A stretch of 64,000 bases of DNA from Blastococcus mobilis (GTDB taxonomy: Bacteria > Actinomycetota > Actinomycetes > Mycobacteriales > Geodermatophilaceae), in assembly GCF_900188025.1 (NCBI RefSeq), contig NZ_FZNO01000007.1, positions 124,001 to 188,000 of the forward strand. The letters run 5' to 3'. This document shows, piece after piece, positions 38,761-49,098 of the stretch (its first letter is position 1; every line of letters begins with the position of its first letter). Position numbers and translations under genes: made by a program. Below the pieces are notes generated by a model. That model saw only the letters and a program-made list of their open reading frames with translations, did not search any database and was not told the DNA's origin.

Positions 38761-38880
38761 ATCGCCTCTTCTGCGAAAGTCTGGGTCGTTCGGGGGGTGG
38801 AACGCCGGCGGCCGGCCGAAGATTCCGGCCGCGCAGCGGGGCTCGGTCGGCCAGTCTCCCAGATCGGGAGACCGGCCCAC

Positions 38881-38979
38881 CGCCCGCCCCCGTCGGCCCC
38901 CCTGCAGGGGCCCGCCACGAGCGTGCGAGTGGTGGGGGGCAGGGGGGTCGTCTTACGAGCCGCGGGGGGCAGGGGGTCC
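38881..38979. repeat. Dispersed palindromic repeat, copy J
   Basis: CCCCCCTGCAGGGGCCCGCC, core GAGCGTGCGAGTGGTGGGG, GGGGGTCGTCTTA and a second GGGGGTCCTTA running into the rho stop. Confidence 0.7.
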
Positions 38980-41166
38980 TTACTCGTTGCCGGGCCCCAG
39001 CGTCGTCTTCTGGATCTGCATCAGGAACTCGACGTTGTTGCGCGTCTTCTTCAGCTTGTCCAGGAGGAGCTCCAGCGCCTGCTGGGGCTCCAGCGCGGCG
39101 AGCACCCGGCGGAGCTTGATGACGATGGCCAGCTCGTCGGGGTTCATCAAGATCTCTTCCTTGCGGGTACCCGACGCGTTCACGTCGACCGCCGGGAAGA
39201 CCCGCTTGTCCGCCAGGCGGCGGTCGAGCTTGATCTCGGCGTTACCGGTGCCCTTGAACTCCTCGAAGATGACCGTGTCCATCGTGGAGCCGGTCTCGAC
39301 CAGCGCCGAGGCGATGATCGTGAGCGAGCCGCCGTTCTCGATGTTGCGGGCCGCGCCGAGGAAGCGCTTGGGCGGGTAGAGCGCCGTGGAGTCGACACCA
39401 CCGGAGAGGATCCGCCCGCTGGCGGGGGCCGCCAGGTTGTAGGCGCGGCCCAGGCGGGTGATCGAGTCCAGCAGGACGACCACGTCGTGGCCCATCTCGA
39501 CCAGGCGCTTGGCCCGCTCGATGGAGAGCTCCGCGACCGTGGTGTGGTCCGACGGCGGCCGGTCGAAGGTCGAGGCGATGACCTCGCCCTTCACCGAGCG
39601 CTGCATGTCGGTGACCTCCTCGGGCCGCTCGTCGACGAGGACGACCATGAGGTGGCACTCGGGGTTGTTCGTGGTGATCGCGTTGGCGAGCGACTGCAGC
39701 ACCATCGTCTTGCCGGCCTTGGGCGGCGACACGATCAGCGCGCGCTGCCCCTTGCCGATCGGCATGACGAGGTCGATGACCCGGGTGGTCAGGACGTGCG
39801 CCTCGGTCTCCAGCCGCAGCCGCTCCTGCGGGTAGAGCGGCGTCAGCTTGGTGAACTCCGGCCGGCGCTTGGCCTGCTCGGGGTCGAGCCCGTTGACGGT
39901 GTCGAGCCGGACCAGCGCGTTGTACTTGTCCTTGCGCTCGCCGTCGCGGGGCTGCCGGACAGCACCGGTGATGGCGTCACCGCGACGCAGACCGTATCGG
40001 CGCACCTGCGACAGCGAGACGTAGACGTCGTTCGGCCCGGTCAGGTAACCCGACGTCCGGACGAAGGCGTAGTTGTCGAGCACGTCGAGGATGCCGGCGA
40101 CGGGCAGCAGGACGTCGTCCTCGCTGACGGTCGGCTCGCCCTGGTCGAAGCGCTCGCGTCCGCCGCCGCGCTTGTTGCGGTCACGGTAGCGACGCCCGCG
40201 ACGGCCGCGGCCACCCTCGAAGTCGTCGTCGTCGTCATCGCTCTGGTTGTTCCGGCCGTCGTTGCGGCTGTCGTTGCGGCTGTCGTTCCGGTTCTCCGGC
40301 CGCCCAGTGCGATCGTTGCGGTCGCCGCGGTCGGGGCCCCGGTTGCCGTCACGGTTGTTCCCGCCGTCACGGGCACCGGCGCCCTCGCGGGCACCGCCGT
40401 CACGGACGCCGCCGTCACGGTTGTTGCCACCCTCACGGGAGCTGCCGTCACGGTCAGCGCGGTTGCGGCCGCGGTCGCGGTTGCGCTGGGGCCGGTCGCC
40501 GTCGGTGCGCTGCTCACCCTCGTCGGGCGCGGTGTCGGTCGAGGGCGGCGCGGTGTCGGTGACGGACGACGCGGTGTCGGTCGAGGGCGACGCGGTGTCG
40601 GTCGAGGGCGACGCAGTGTCGGTGACGGACGACGCGGTGTCCGTCACGGGCGCTGTCTCGGTCGCACGCTCACCGGCTGCGGCCGAGTCGGCCGCCGGCG
40701 AACCGGCCGGCCGACTGGCGCCACGGCGCGAGCGCACGGGGCGTGACGGGCGCTCGGTGGCGCCGGTCAGCGGACCGCCGTTCGCGCCGCCGCTGATGGG
40801 AGCCTCGAGCGGAGCGGAGGAGGCGGCGATACCGCGGGCCTCCGGGGCGCCGCCGGCAGCAGGAGAGCCGCCAGGAGCAGGGGTGCCTTCAGCAGCCGGG
40901 GCGTCGTTGGTCGGGGCGCCCGCCGCAGCGGACCCGCCGCCGACCTGGCGAGCGGAGATGGCGGCGACGAGGTCGCCCTTGCGCATCCGACCGGTGCCGG
41001 AGATGCCCAGCTCGCCGGCGAGCCGCTGCAGCTCGGGCAGCAGCATCCCGGCCAGTCCGGTGCCGCGGCGACGGGGGCTGCCCGTCGTCCCAGAAGCGGC
41101 AGTCGCCTCGGTCGGGCCGGCAGCATCCTGCGTACCGGTCACGACGAGGTCGGTGGTTTCACTCAC
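38980..41166 (-). CDS. rho: Transcription termination factor Rho with long disordered insertion
   Basis: 728 residues against 419 in E. coli. An N-terminal Rho_N-like helical segment ([28 protein letters not shown]) is followed by about 250 residues of low complexity: Ala/Pro-rich, six 7-residue VTDTASS-like repeats, then Arg/Asn/Gly/Asp-rich RGG-like sequence. The S1-like RNA-binding fold ([19 protein letters not shown]) and RecA-type motor follow, with Walker [10 protein letters not shown] and [15 protein letters not shown]. Terminates transcripts; the insertion likely binds extra RNA. GTG start. Its leader begins at a clear promoter 185 nt upstream. Confidence 0.97.
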   Translation of the reverse strand: MSETTDLVVTGTQDAAGPTEATAASGTTGSPRRRGTGLAGMLLPELQRLAGELGISGTGRMRKGDLVAAISARQVGGGSAAAGAPTNDAPAAEGTPAPGGSPAAGGAPEARGIAASSAPLEAPISGGANGGPLTGATERPSRPVRSRRGASRPAGSPAADSAAAGERATETAPVTDTASSVTDTASPSTDTASPSTDTASSVTDTAPPSTDTAPDEGEQRTDGDRPQRNRDRGRNRADRDGSSREGGNNRDGGVRDGGAREGAGARDGGNNRDGNRGPDRGDRNDRTGRPENRNDSRNDSRNDGRNNQSDDDDDDFEGGRGRRGRRYRDRNKRGGGRERFDQGEPTVSEDDVLLPVAGILDVLDNYAFVRTSGYLTGPNDVYVSLSQVRRYGLRRGDAITGAVRQPRDGERKDKYNALVRLDTVNGLDPEQAKRRPEFTKLTPLYPQERLRLETEAHVLTTRVIDLVMPIGKGQRALIVSPPKAGKTMVLQSLANAITTNNPECHLMVVLVDERPEEVTDMQRSVKGEVIASTFDRPPSDHTTVAELSIERAKRLVEMGHDVVVLLDSITRLGRAYNLAAPASGRILSGGVDSTALYPPKRFLGAARNIENGGSLTIIASALVETGSTMDTVIFEEFKGTGNAEIKLDRRLADKRVFPAVDVNASGTRKEEILMNPDELAIVIKLRRVLAALEPQQALELLLDKLKKTRNNVEFLMQIQKTTLGPGNE
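40531..40656 (-). repeat. Six tandem 21-bp units inside rho
   Basis: Units of GGTGTCGGTCGAGGGCGACGC type (read on the plus strand) at 40531, 40552, 40573, 40594, 40615 and 40636. Each encodes seven residues of the (V/S)TDTAS(S/P) kind. The units at 40573 and 40594 are identical. The sequence alternates two forms (TCGAGGGC and TGACGGAC). Confidence 0.9.
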
Positions 41167-41350
41167 GTACAGGTCCTTCCCTGCGGTGACCTGCGCCTAC
41201 CGGCGCAGGGGTCCCCCGGCCCCTGGAGGTCCGGCCCGGAGGCGGGAACGCACGAGGGAACGGGACGAAAATTGCGAGGCGGATCAGCGGCGAAGAGATC
41301 GTCTGCTTCGGCCCCGCGCGAGGCGCGCCCGAGTGGGCGGCTACGCCGTG

Positions 41351-41379
41351 AGCCTAGACGCAGCTCACGGACTCGACAA
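41351..41379 (-). promoter_or_regulatory. rho promoter
   Basis: Minus strand: TTGTCG (41379-41374), 17-nt spacer, TAGGCT (41356-41351), a good sigma-70/HrdB-like match. An inverted repeat CGTGAGC/GCTCACG (41347-41353 and 41363-41369) overlaps the -10. The predicted leader of about 175-180 nt contains a CCTGCGCC...GGCGCAGG hairpin (41190-41209); long rho leaders are often autoregulated. Confidence 0.65.
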
Positions 41380-41406
41380 CACCGGTGGGTTCCAGCGTGT
41401 TCCTCG

Positions 41407-42501
41407 TTACCGAGACGATACCTGAGCGTTCCCATGGAACACACGGGCACCGTCGGGGTCGACCTGCAGGGGAAGGACCGCCCAGTCCGGCGGGCTGAGG
41501 TCGTCGATGGCCCGCAGGTGGTCGGCATCGGTCGGCTCGCTCCCGTCGCGGGACGGCCGGGCGAGGACGAGGACGCTCGGCCCGGCGCCCGAGACCACCG
41601 CGGCCAGCCCTCGCTCGCGCAGCCGGTCGACCAGTGCCAGCGACTCGGGCATCGCCGCGGTCCGTTGCCGCTGGTGCAGCCGGTCCTCCGTCGCCGCCAG
41701 CAGCAGCTCCGGCTCGCGGGTGAGCGCGTGGACGAGGAGTGCGGCCCGTCCTGCCGCGTGCGCCGCGTCGGCGTGCGGAACGGCGTCGGGCAGCAGCCCG
41801 CGGGCCACGTGCGTGGACAAGGTGCCGGACGGGACGAGGACGACCGGGGAGACGGAGGGATCGACGTCCAGCCGGGCCGCGCGTGCACCCCCTGGTTCCA
41901 TCCACGACAGGGTGGCTCCCCCCAGCAGGCAGGGCGCGACGTTGTCCGGGTGCCCCTCGAGCTCGGTGGCCAGCCGCAGGACGGCGTCGAGGTCGATCCG
42001 GTGGGCGTCCGGGCACAGCGACCATGCGCCGACGACGCCGGCGACGACAGCGGCCGCGGACGAGCCCATCCCCCGCCCCTGCGGGATGCCGTTCTCCGCG
42101 ACCAACCGCAGACCCGGCGGCGTCCAGTCCAGTTCCGCGCACGCCGCCCGGAAGGCACGGACGACGAGGTGGGACTCGCCCGCCGGCAGCTCGCCGGCAC
42201 CGACACCGGAGACCACCACCTCCAGTCCGGAGCCGGTGACGGTGAAGTCGAGGACGTCGTGGCAGGTCAGCGCGAGGCCGGCGCAGTCGAAGGCCGGGCC
42301 GAGGTTAGCGCTCGTCGCCGGGACGCGCACCCGTACCGTGCCGACCGCGTCCGGGGCCGGCTGCCTGCAGGGTTCCGCCGCGAGCCTGCGAGTGGTGGTG
42401 GGCAGGCGGTCCTTCTCCGAGCGTCGGGTGGCCTCGTCCGGGGCGCCGCCGCGAACTTGCGAGCGGTGGGGAGGACGGGGTCCTTCCAGTGGTCCTGTCA
42501 T
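41407..42501 (-). CDS. thrB: Homoserine kinase, with repeat-encoded N-terminal extension
   Basis: GHMP kinase phosphorylating homoserine for threonine synthesis. The ATP loop is [17 protein letters not shown] and the N-terminal family block is [24 protein letters not shown] 42501 overlaps the thrC stop as ATGA and yields 364 residues, but its first ~45 codons run through repeat copy K, which has kept the frame open. GTG 42330 would give 307 residues starting at the conserved block. Which start is used cannot be told from sequence. Last gene of the hom-thrC-thrB unit. Confidence 0.9.
   Translation of the reverse strand: MTGPLEGPRPPHRSQVRGGAPDEATRRSEKDRLPTTTRRLAAEPCRQPAPDAVGTVRVRVPATSANLGPAFDCAGLALTCHDVLDFTVTGSGLEVVVSGVGAGELPAGESHLVVRAFRAACAELDWTPPGLRLVAENGIPQGRGMGSSAAAVVAGVVGAWSLCPDAHRIDLDAVLRLATELEGHPDNVAPCLLGGATLSWMEPGGARAARLDVDPSVSPVVLVPSGTLSTHVARGLLPDAVPHADAAHAAGRAALLVHALTREPELLLAATEDRLHQRQRTAAMPESLALVDRLRERGLAAVVSGAGPSVLVLARPSRDGSEPTDADHLRAIDDLSPPDWAVLPLQVDPDGARVFHGNAQVSSR
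42361..42492. repeat. Dispersed palindromic repeat, copy K (double unit), inserted between thrC and thrB
   Basis: Cores GAGCCTGCGAGTGGTGGTGGG and, 60 bp on, GAACTTGCGAGCGGTGGGG, with GGTCCTTCT and GGGGTCCTTCC ends. In the thrC direction it begins 14 nt after the stop with AAGGACCCCG, the same placement as the other copies. Confidence 0.7.
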
Positions 42502-43577
42502 AGACCGAGCTGCGCCGCGGCCGCCCCGGCGTCGACCGGGATCGTCACGGGGGCGGGGGCTCCCGAGATCGCCCATTCCGGGTCCTTGAGGCCGTTCCCC
42601 GTGACGGTGCAGACCACGCGCTGACCGGGTTCCAGCTCACCGGCGGCGGCGACCTGCAGGAGGCCTGCCACCGAGGCCGCGGACGCCGGCTCGACGAAGA
42701 CGGCCTCGCTGCGGGCCAGCAGCCGGTAGGCGGACAGGATCGCCCGGTCGGTGACGGCGTCGATGCGCCCGCCGGACTCGTCGCGGGCAGCCAGGGCCTT
42801 GGTCCAGGATGCCGGGTTTCCGATGCGGATGGCGGTCGCGATCGTGCTGGGGTTCTCCACGACCTGGCCGGTGACGATCGGCGCTGCCCCGGCGGCCTGG
42901 AACCCCCACATGCGTGGCGTGCGGGCGGCGGTGCCGTCGGCGGCGTACTCGCGGTAGCCCTGCCAGTAGGCGGTGATGTTCCCGGCGTTGCCGACGGGCA
43001 GGCAGTGGATGTCCGGGGCGTCCCCGAGGACGTCGACGATCTCGAACGACGCCGTCTTCTGACCCTCGATGCGGTACTGGTTGACGCTGTTGACCAGGCT
43101 CACCGGGTAGTCGATCGCGAGCTTGCTGGCCAGCGTCAGGCAGTCGTCGAAGTTGCCCTCGACCTGCAGGAGCTTCGCGCCGTGCACCAGCGCCTGCGCG
43201 AGCTTCCCCATGGCGATCTTCCCCTGCGGGACCAGCACGGCGCAGGTGATCCCGGCACGGGCGGCGTAGGCCGCGGCGCTCGCACTGGTGTTGCCCGTCG
43301 AGGCGCAGATGACCGCCTTCGAGCCCTCCTCGACGGCCTTGGTGATCGCCATCGTCATGCCGCGGTCCTTGAAGGAACCGGTGGGGTTGGCGCCCTCGAC
43401 CTTGAGGAAGACCTCGCACCCGGTGCGACGGGAGAGCTCCGGGGCGGGCAGCAGCGGGGTCGCGCCCTCGTGCAGGGTCACCACCGGGGTGTCGTCGCTG
43501 ACCGGCAACCGCGACCGATAGGCCTCGATCAGCCCGGGCCATCCCGGGGAGATCACTCCCCGCACGCCTACCGTCAT
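42498..43577 (-). CDS. thrC: Threonine synthase
   Basis: 359 residues, PLP fold-type II. PLP-Lys is K70 in [11 protein letters not shown]; the phosphate-binding loop is [13 protein letters not shown]. Converts O-phosphohomoserine to threonine. ATG overlaps the hom stop (ATGA), and its own stop overlaps the thrB ATG. Confidence 0.96.
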   Translation of the reverse strand: MTVGVRGVISPGWPGLIEAYRSRLPVSDDTPVVTLHEGATPLLPAPELSRRTGCEVFLKVEGANPTGSFKDRGMTMAITKAVEEGSKAVICASTGNTSASAAAYAARAGITCAVLVPQGKIAMGKLAQALVHGAKLLQVEGNFDDCLTLASKLAIDYPVSLVNSVNQYRIEGQKTASFEIVDVLGDAPDIHCLPVGNAGNITAYWQGYREYAADGTAARTPRMWGFQAAGAAPIVTGQVVENPSTIATAIRIGNPASWTKALAARDESGGRIDAVTDRAILSAYRLLARSEAVFVEPASAASVAGLLQVAAAGELEPGQRVVCTVTGNGLKDPEWAISGAPAPVTIPVDAGAAAAQLGL

Positions 43578-44872
43578 GACAACCCCTCCACTCGCAGCAC
43601 GCTCGTGACGCCCCGGACGACGGGCATGTCCCGCAGCGCGGCGATGGTGGCAGAGAGCGCGGCGTCGGGGGCGCTGTGGGTGACGATGACGAGGGTGGCG
43701 GCGTCGCCGTGCCCGTCCTGGCGAACGGTGGCGATGCTGACCTCGTGCCGCGCGAACTCGTGCGCGACCGTCGCCAGGACACCGGGCCGGTCAGCCACGT
43801 CCAGGCTCACGTGGTAGCGGGTCGGGGTGTCGGCGATCGGCCGGACGGCCAGGTTGGCGTAGCCGGTGGGCCCCTGACCGGAGGCCCCGGCCAGCCGGTT
43901 GCGCGCGACGGCGACGAGGTCGCCGAGGACGGCGCTGGCGGTAGGCTCTCCCCCGGCACCCTGGCCGTAGAACATCAGCTGCCCGGCGGCCTCGGCCTCG
44001 ACGTACACCGCGTTGAACGCGCCTCCGACCGACGCCAGCGGGTGCGTCGTCGGGATCATCGCGGGGTGCACCCGGACGGCCACCGAGTCGCCGTCCTCGT
44101 TCCCGTTCTCCACCCGCTCGCAGATGGCCAGCAGCTTGACCGTGCAGCCGATCTCCGCGGCGCGTGCGACGTCGCTGGCGGAGACCGCGGAGATGCCCTC
44201 GCGGTAGACGTCGATGGCCGACACCGGCGTGTGGAACGCGAGCGAGGCGAGGATCGCCGCCTTGGCCGCCGCGTCGAACCCGTCGATGTCGGCCGTCGGG
44301 TCCGCCTCGGCGTACCCCAGGTCGGTGGCCTCGGCCAGCGCCTCGGCGAACCCCGCACCGGTCTCGGCCATCCGCGAGAGGATGTAGTTGGTCGTGCCGT
44401 TCACGATGCCGACGACCCGGCGCAACTGGTCGCCGGCCAGCGACTCGCGGAGGGGACGCAACAGCGGAATGGCGCCGGCCACCGCGGCCTCGTAGTAGAG
44501 GTCGACGCCGGCCTTCGCGGCGGCGGCGTGCAGCAGCGGGCCGTCGTCGGCCAGCAGCGCCTTGTTGGCGCTGACGACGGACTTGCCGGCCTCGAGCGCG
44601 GCGAGGATCAGCGTCCGGGCCGGCTCGATCCCGCCGATCACCTCGACGACGAGGTCGACGTCGTCGCGGGCGACCAGCGCCTCCGCGTCCGTGGTGAGCA
44701 GGTGCTGCGGGACGTCGGGGTGGTGGGCCGGCCGCCGCACCGCGATACCGGCCACCTCGACCGGCCGGCCGACGCGGGCGGTGAGGTCGTCGGCCTGCTC
44801 CGAGATCAACCGCAGGACGGCGCTGCCGACGGTCCCGCAGCCGAGCAGGGCCACCTTCAGGGGCTTGGTCAC
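43574..44872 (-). CDS. hom: Homoserine dehydrogenase
   Basis: 432 residues from GTG 44872. NAD(P)-binding motif [13 protein letters not shown], catalytic/substrate region [14 protein letters not shown] and [16 protein letters not shown], and a C-terminal ACT domain ([24 protein letters not shown]) for threonine feedback control. Reduces aspartate semialdehyde. 73 bp after lysA. Confidence 0.97.
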   Translation of the reverse strand: MTKPLKVALLGCGTVGSAVLRLISEQADDLTARVGRPVEVAGIAVRRPAHHPDVPQHLLTTDAEALVARDDVDLVVEVIGGIEPARTLILAALEAGKSVVSANKALLADDGPLLHAAAAKAGVDLYYEAAVAGAIPLLRPLRESLAGDQLRRVVGIVNGTTNYILSRMAETGAGFAEALAEATDLGYAEADPTADIDGFDAAAKAAILASLAFHTPVSAIDVYREGISAVSASDVARAAEIGCTVKLLAICERVENGNEDGDSVAVRVHPAMIPTTHPLASVGGAFNAVYVEAEAAGQLMFYGQGAGGEPTASAVLGDLVAVARNRLAGASGQGPTGYANLAVRPIADTPTRYHVSLDVADRPGVLATVAHEFARHEVSIATVRQDGHGDAATLVIVTHSAPDAALSATIAALRDMPVVRGVTSVLRVEGLS

Positions 44873-44945
44873 GAGTCCTCCTCGCCGGGGCTCGTCGGCC
44901 TCGTGCCCGGCAGTGCTCTGTACTCGGGGGAATTCGCCAGCTCGT

Positions 44946-46439
44946 TCACCTCTGCGCTCCGACCGGGTGCTCGGGTGCCGGCTGGGACGGCGCCGGTGAC
45001 GGAGCCGCCTCGCCGGCCAGGACGGCGTCGAGCGCGAACACGTCCGACAGTGTCTGCCGCCGGATGATCTCGGCGGCCGAACCGCCCCGCACGGCGACCA
45101 CCGGCGGCTTGAGCAGGTAGTTGTAGTTGCTGGCCATCGACCAGCAGTAGGCCCCGGTGGCGGCGACCGCGAGGAGATCCCCCGGCTGCACGTCCGAGGG
45201 CAGCCAGAGATCGCGGACGAGGATGTCGCCGCTCTCGCAGTGCTTGCCCACCACCCGGCACAGCGCCGGAGGAGCGTCGGAGATCCGGTTGGCCAGGACG
45301 CAGGTGTAGTTCGCGTCGTAGAGGGCGGTGCGGATGTTGTCGCTCATCCCGCCGTCCACGGACACGTAGTTGCGCACGAGCGGCGTGCCGGGCGCGCCGC
45401 TGGCGCCCAGGCGGACCGGCTTGATGGTGCCGATCTCGTACAGGGTCACCGTGCCGGGGCCGGCGATCGCGCGACCGGGCTCGACGGCCAGCCGGGGCAC
45501 CGGCAGGCCGAGCTGGGCGCACTCGGCGGCGATGACGGTGCGCAGCTTCCCGGCGACGTCCCGGGGGCTGACCGGGTCGTCCTCGGCGAGGTAGGCGATG
45601 CCGAAACCGCCGCCCAGGTTGAGCTCGTCGAGCACCTCCCCGGTGGCCTGGTGCACCTGACCCAGCAGCCCGACCACCCGGTGTGCCGCGGCCTCGAAGC
45701 CGGCGGTGTCGAAGATCTGGGAACCGATGTGACTGTGCAGCCCGGCCAGGTGCAGCGCCGGCTCCCGGATCACCCGGACCGCGGCGGTCAGGGCGTCGCC
45801 CGTCGCGAGGGAGAAGCCGAACTTCTGGTCCTCGTGGGCGGTGGCGATGAACTCGTGGGTGTGCGCCTCGATGCCGACGGTGGCGCGGATGAGCAGCGGG
45901 ACCGGCGTGCCACCGGCGGCGACGCGGGCGGCGGCGAGCGGCACCAGCCGGTCGATCTCGTCGAAGGAGTCGACGACGACGTGCGCGATGCCCGCGTCGA
46001 CGGCCAGCTGCAGCTCCACCAGCGACTTGTTGTTGCCGTGCAGCGCGATCCGCCCGGCCGGGAAGCCGGCGGCCAGGGCGAGGGAGAGCTCGTTGCCGCT
46101 GCAGGCGTCCAGGTGCAGGCCGTCGTCGGCGATCCAGCGCGCCACCTGGCCGCAGAGGAACGCCTTCGAGGCGTAGTGCACGTCGGCGTCGGTGAAGGCG
46201 CTCGCGAAATCCGCGGCCCGGCCGCGGAAGTCGTCCTCGTCCAGCACGAACAGCGGGGTGCCGTGCGTGCGGGCCAGGTCGGTGACCGGCAGCCCGCCCA
46301 GGTGCAGCTCCCCGTCGATCCGCTCGGCAGAACGCGGCCAGACGTGCGGGTCCAGCGCACCGAGGTCGCTCGGCGGCGCACCCGCGGCGCTCGGCTGCTG
46401 GATGTTCCCGTGGAGAGGGCCGGCCGGGTGCGCTCTCAC
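44946..46439 (-). CDS. lysA: Diaminopimelate decarboxylase
   Basis: 497 residues. Fold-type III PLP enzyme making lysine from meso-DAP. PLP-Lys is K92 in VHYASKAFLC; HSHIGSQI, LNLGGGFGIAY, the active-site Cys in GKHCESGDIL and GAYCWSMASNYN are present. GTG 46439 has GGAG 5 nt upstream and sits 58 bp after argS. An N-terminal extension of about 40 residues precedes the usual start region. Confidence 0.96.
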   Translation of the reverse strand: MRAHPAGPLHGNIQQPSAAGAPPSDLGALDPHVWPRSAERIDGELHLGGLPVTDLARTHGTPLFVLDEDDFRGRAADFASAFTDADVHYASKAFLCGQVARWIADDGLHLDACSGNELSLALAAGFPAGRIALHGNNKSLVELQLAVDAGIAHVVVDSFDEIDRLVPLAAARVAAGGTPVPLLIRATVGIEAHTHEFIATAHEDQKFGFSLATGDALTAAVRVIREPALHLAGLHSHIGSQIFDTAGFEAAAHRVVGLLGQVHQATGEVLDELNLGGGFGIAYLAEDDPVSPRDVAGKLRTVIAAECAQLGLPVPRLAVEPGRAIAGPGTVTLYEIGTIKPVRLGASGAPGTPLVRNYVSVDGGMSDNIRTALYDANYTCVLANRISDAPPALCRVVGKHCESGDILVRDLWLPSDVQPGDLLAVAATGAYCWSMASNYNYLLKPPVVAVRGGSAAEIIRRQTLSDVFALDAVLAGEAAPSPAPSQPAPEHPVGAQR

Positions 46440-46497
46440 AGCAACTCCAGGACGTCGATCCGACGGTTCCTGCCCGGCAGCCCCGCCGGTCGCGCCC

Positions 46498-48159
46498 TCA
46501 CATCCGCTCCGGGGCGGACACACCCAGGACGTCGAGGCCGTTGCGGAGCACCGTCGCGGTCGCCGCGCAGAGCCACAACCGGGCGGTGGTCAGCGCGGTC
46601 GCCTCCTCGTCCCCGCGCGGCAGGACCCGGCAGGAGTCGTAGAAGCGGTGGTAGGTGCCGGCCAGCTCCTCGAGGTAGCGGGCCACCCGGTGCGGCGCCC
46701 GCAGCTCGGCCGCGGCGGTGAGCACCCGCGGGAACTCGCCGATCGCCCGCAGCAGGTCGCTCTCCCGCTCGTGCGCGAGCTGGGCGACGTCGACGTCACC
46801 GGCCTCCCCGAGGGCGAGCCCGAGGTCGGCGGCGTTGCGCAGCACCGAGGAGATCCGGGCGTGCGCGTACTGGACGTAGAAGACCGGGTTGTCGTTGGTC
46901 CGCCGGCTCCAGAGGTCCGCGTCGATGTCGATCTGCTGGTCGACCGAGGCCCGGGCGAGGGCATAGCGGGCCGCGTCGGTGCCGACGGCGTCCACGAGGT
47001 CGGTGAGCAGCACGAAGTTGCCCTTGCGCTTGCTCATCCGGACCGGTTCGCCGTCGCGCACCAGGTTGACCAGCTGTCCGATGAGGATCTCCAGGTGCGT
47101 CGCCGGGTCGTCACCGGCCGCGGCGACCAGCGCCTTGTACCGGCCGACGTAGCCGGAGTGGTCGGCGCCCAGCATGATCACGACCCGGTCGAAGCCACGG
47201 GCCCGCTTGTCGAGGTAGTAGGCGCAGTCGGCGGCGAAGTAGGTGGGCTCGCCGTCGGCCTTGACCAGCACACGGTCCTTGTCGTCACCGAAGTCCGTCG
47301 TCCGCAACCAGACCGCACCGTCGGCCTCGAAGACGTGCCCCTGCTCCCGCAGCTGGGCTACCGCCTTCTCCAGCGCGCCGGACTCGTGCAGCGTCTTCTC
47401 GGAGAAGAACGTGTCGAAGTGGACGCCGAAGCCGTCGAGGGTGGCGCGGATGTCCGCGACCATGGCCTCGACGCCGCGCTCGGCGAAGATTCGCACCTGC
47501 TCGTCCTCCGGCAGGTCCAGCAGACCCGGAACGGCGTCGACCACCTGCCGGCCGACCGTCTCGACGTAGTCGCCCTGGTAACCGTCCTCGGGCACGGGCC
47601 GACCCAGCGCGACGGCCTGCAGGCTCCGCCCGAACCGCTCGATCTGCGCGCCGGCGTCGTTGACGTAGTACTCCCGGCTGACGCTGGCGCCGCTGGCCTC
47701 CAGCAGCCGGGCGAGGGCGTCCCCCACCGCTGCCCACCGGGTGGAGCCCAGGGTGACCGGCCCGGTGGGGTTGGCGGAGACGAACTCGAGGTTGAGCCGC
47801 TGTCCGGCCAGGACGTCGGTCCGCCCGTACGCGGCCCCGGCCGTCACCGCCTGGACGGCGATCCGCCCGAGCGCGCCCTCGGCGAGGGTGAGGTTGAGGA
47901 AGCCGGGACCCGCGACGTCGACGGCGGCGATGCCCGGCTGCGCGGCGAGGTCGGTCGCGAGCAGCCCGGCGACCTCACGGGGCGGCCGGCCGGCGGCCTT
48001 GGCCAGCCGCAGGGCGACGTTGGTGGCGTAGTCGCCGTGCGCCCGGTTCTTGGGCCGCTCGACGACGACCTCGTCGGGTACCTCGACCGCGAGCGCGCCA
48101 CGGTCGACGGCCGCGGCCACGACGGTCCGGACGACGTCACGCAGCTGCTCAGGTGTCAC
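46498..48159 (-). CDS. argS: Arginyl-tRNA synthetase
   Basis: 553 residues from GTG 48159. Class I synthetase. The N-terminal tRNA D-loop domain is followed by the HIGH region, which reads [15 protein letters not shown] (TLGS at the HIGH position), and the KMSKS-like motif RMSKRKGNF. The C-terminal DALR anticodon-binding helices end SAPERM. TACGCT lies 6 nt upstream of the GTG. Confidence 0.96.
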   Translation of the reverse strand: MTPEQLRDVVRTVVAAAVDRGALAVEVPDEVVVERPKNRAHGDYATNVALRLAKAAGRPPREVAGLLATDLAAQPGIAAVDVAGPGFLNLTLAEGALGRIAVQAVTAGAAYGRTDVLAGQRLNLEFVSANPTGPVTLGSTRWAAVGDALARLLEASGASVSREYYVNDAGAQIERFGRSLQAVALGRPVPEDGYQGDYVETVGRQVVDAVPGLLDLPEDEQVRIFAERGVEAMVADIRATLDGFGVHFDTFFSEKTLHESGALEKAVAQLREQGHVFEADGAVWLRTTDFGDDKDRVLVKADGEPTYFAADCAYYLDKRARGFDRVVIMLGADHSGYVGRYKALVAAAGDDPATHLEILIGQLVNLVRDGEPVRMSKRKGNFVLLTDLVDAVGTDAARYALARASVDQQIDIDADLWSRRTNDNPVFYVQYAHARISSVLRNAADLGLALGEAGDVDVAQLAHERESDLLRAIGEFPRVLTAAAELRAPHRVARYLEELAGTYHRFYDSCRVLPRGDEEATALTTARLWLCAATATVLRNGLDVLGVSAPERM

Positions 48160-48165
48160 CGGACG

Positions 48166-48171
48166 AGCGTA
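48166..48171 (-). promoter_or_regulatory. Leaderless-type -10 for argS
   Basis: TACGCT on the minus strand, 6 nt from the GTG. The -35 is not obvious. Confidence 0.35.
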
Positions 48172-48321
48172 CTGACCGGCTGCACGCGCCTCGCCGGCCC
48201 GCCTCGTCCCAGCCACCACACGCTCCCAGGGGTCGCACAGGGAGCCGACCTAGACTCGCACGGCGACGGGCTGCCCGTGTCCGGCAGCCGTACCCCAGGA
48301 ACCCAGCATCGAGGAGAGGCC

Positions 48322-49098
48322 TTGGCCAAGGACCGCAAGCCCGCGACCGGCAACGGCAGGCCTGCCGGCAAGCGGGCGCCGGCCGGCAAGGGCGGGCGCA
48401 CCCGGCCCGCGGCCAACGTCGTCGCCCCGCAGCGGCCCTGGGGCCTGATCGCCGCGGCGGTGGCCGTGGTCGTGTTCGCCGCCGCCGTCATCACCTACGC
48501 GGTGATCCAGGTGAACAGGTCCAAGGAGGACGAGGTCCAGTCGATCGACGAGATCGACGGCGTCCAGACCTTCGACTACGCGGCCGGCCAGGAGCACGTG
48601 ACGACCGAGGTCGACTACACCGAGTCGCCGCCGGTGGGCGGTCCCCACGACGGCAACTGGGCGGACTGCACCGGCACCGTCTACGACGTCGACATCCGGC
48701 ACGAGAACGCGGTCCACGGCCTCGAGCACGGCGCCGTCTGGATCACCTACAACCCCGACCGGGTGTCCGACGGCGACATCGCGAAGCTGGCCGACCTGGT
48801 CGAGGGCGAGAACGGCCGGATGCTCTCCCCGTACGCCGGCCTCGACTCCCCCATCAGCCTCCAGTCGTGGAACCACCAGTTGAAGGTCGACTCGGCCGAC
48901 GACATCCGCATCGAGCAGTTCGCCGACTTCCTCACCTTCCGCGCCGGCGAGTTCCCGGAGCCCGGCGCCAGCTGCGAGAACCCGGCGTTCGCGGCCGACC
49001 CGCTCACCGAGGCCGACAGCAGCACCCCGATCGGCCCGAGCGACATGCCCACCGCGCCGACGCCCTCGGCCGACCCGACGGAGACCAGCGCCCCCTGA
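48322..49098 (+). CDS. DUF3105 membrane-anchored protein
   Basis: 258 residues from TTG 48322, preceded by GAGGAGAGG. Lys/Arg/Gly-rich cytoplasmic N-terminus, one membrane helix (about 41-63), and an extracytoplasmic DUF3105 domain with VGGPHDGNWADCTG and the His-rich HENAVHGLEHGAVWITY. Pro/Thr/Ser-rich tail. Unknown function. Its TGA overlaps the next ATG (TGATG), so it forms a pair with the DUF305 gene. Upstream TAGACT (48251-48256) may be the -10. Confidence 0.88.
   Translation: MAKDRKPATGNGRPAGKRAPAGKGGRTRPAANVVAPQRPWGLIAAAVAVVVFAAAVITYAVIQVNRSKEDEVQSIDEIDGVQTFDYAAGQEHVTTEVDYTESPPVGGPHDGNWADCTGTVYDVDIRHENAVHGLEHGAVWITYNPDRVSDGDIAKLADLVEGENGRMLSPYAGLDSPISLQSWNHQLKVDSADDIRIEQFADFLTFRAGEFPEPGASCENPAFAADPLTEADSSTPIGPSDMPTAPTPSADPTETSAP

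Noticed and set aside
38467-40746. 759-residue plus-strand ORF opposite rpmE and rho
   Set aside because: Antisense shadow; its Val/Ala/Thr repeats mirror the rho low-complexity region.
41406-41422. Fourth copy of the GTTACC operator near the thrB stop (GTTACCGAGACGATAC)
   Set aside because: Only one half-site matches, it is not palindromic, and it lies at the end of a coding region.
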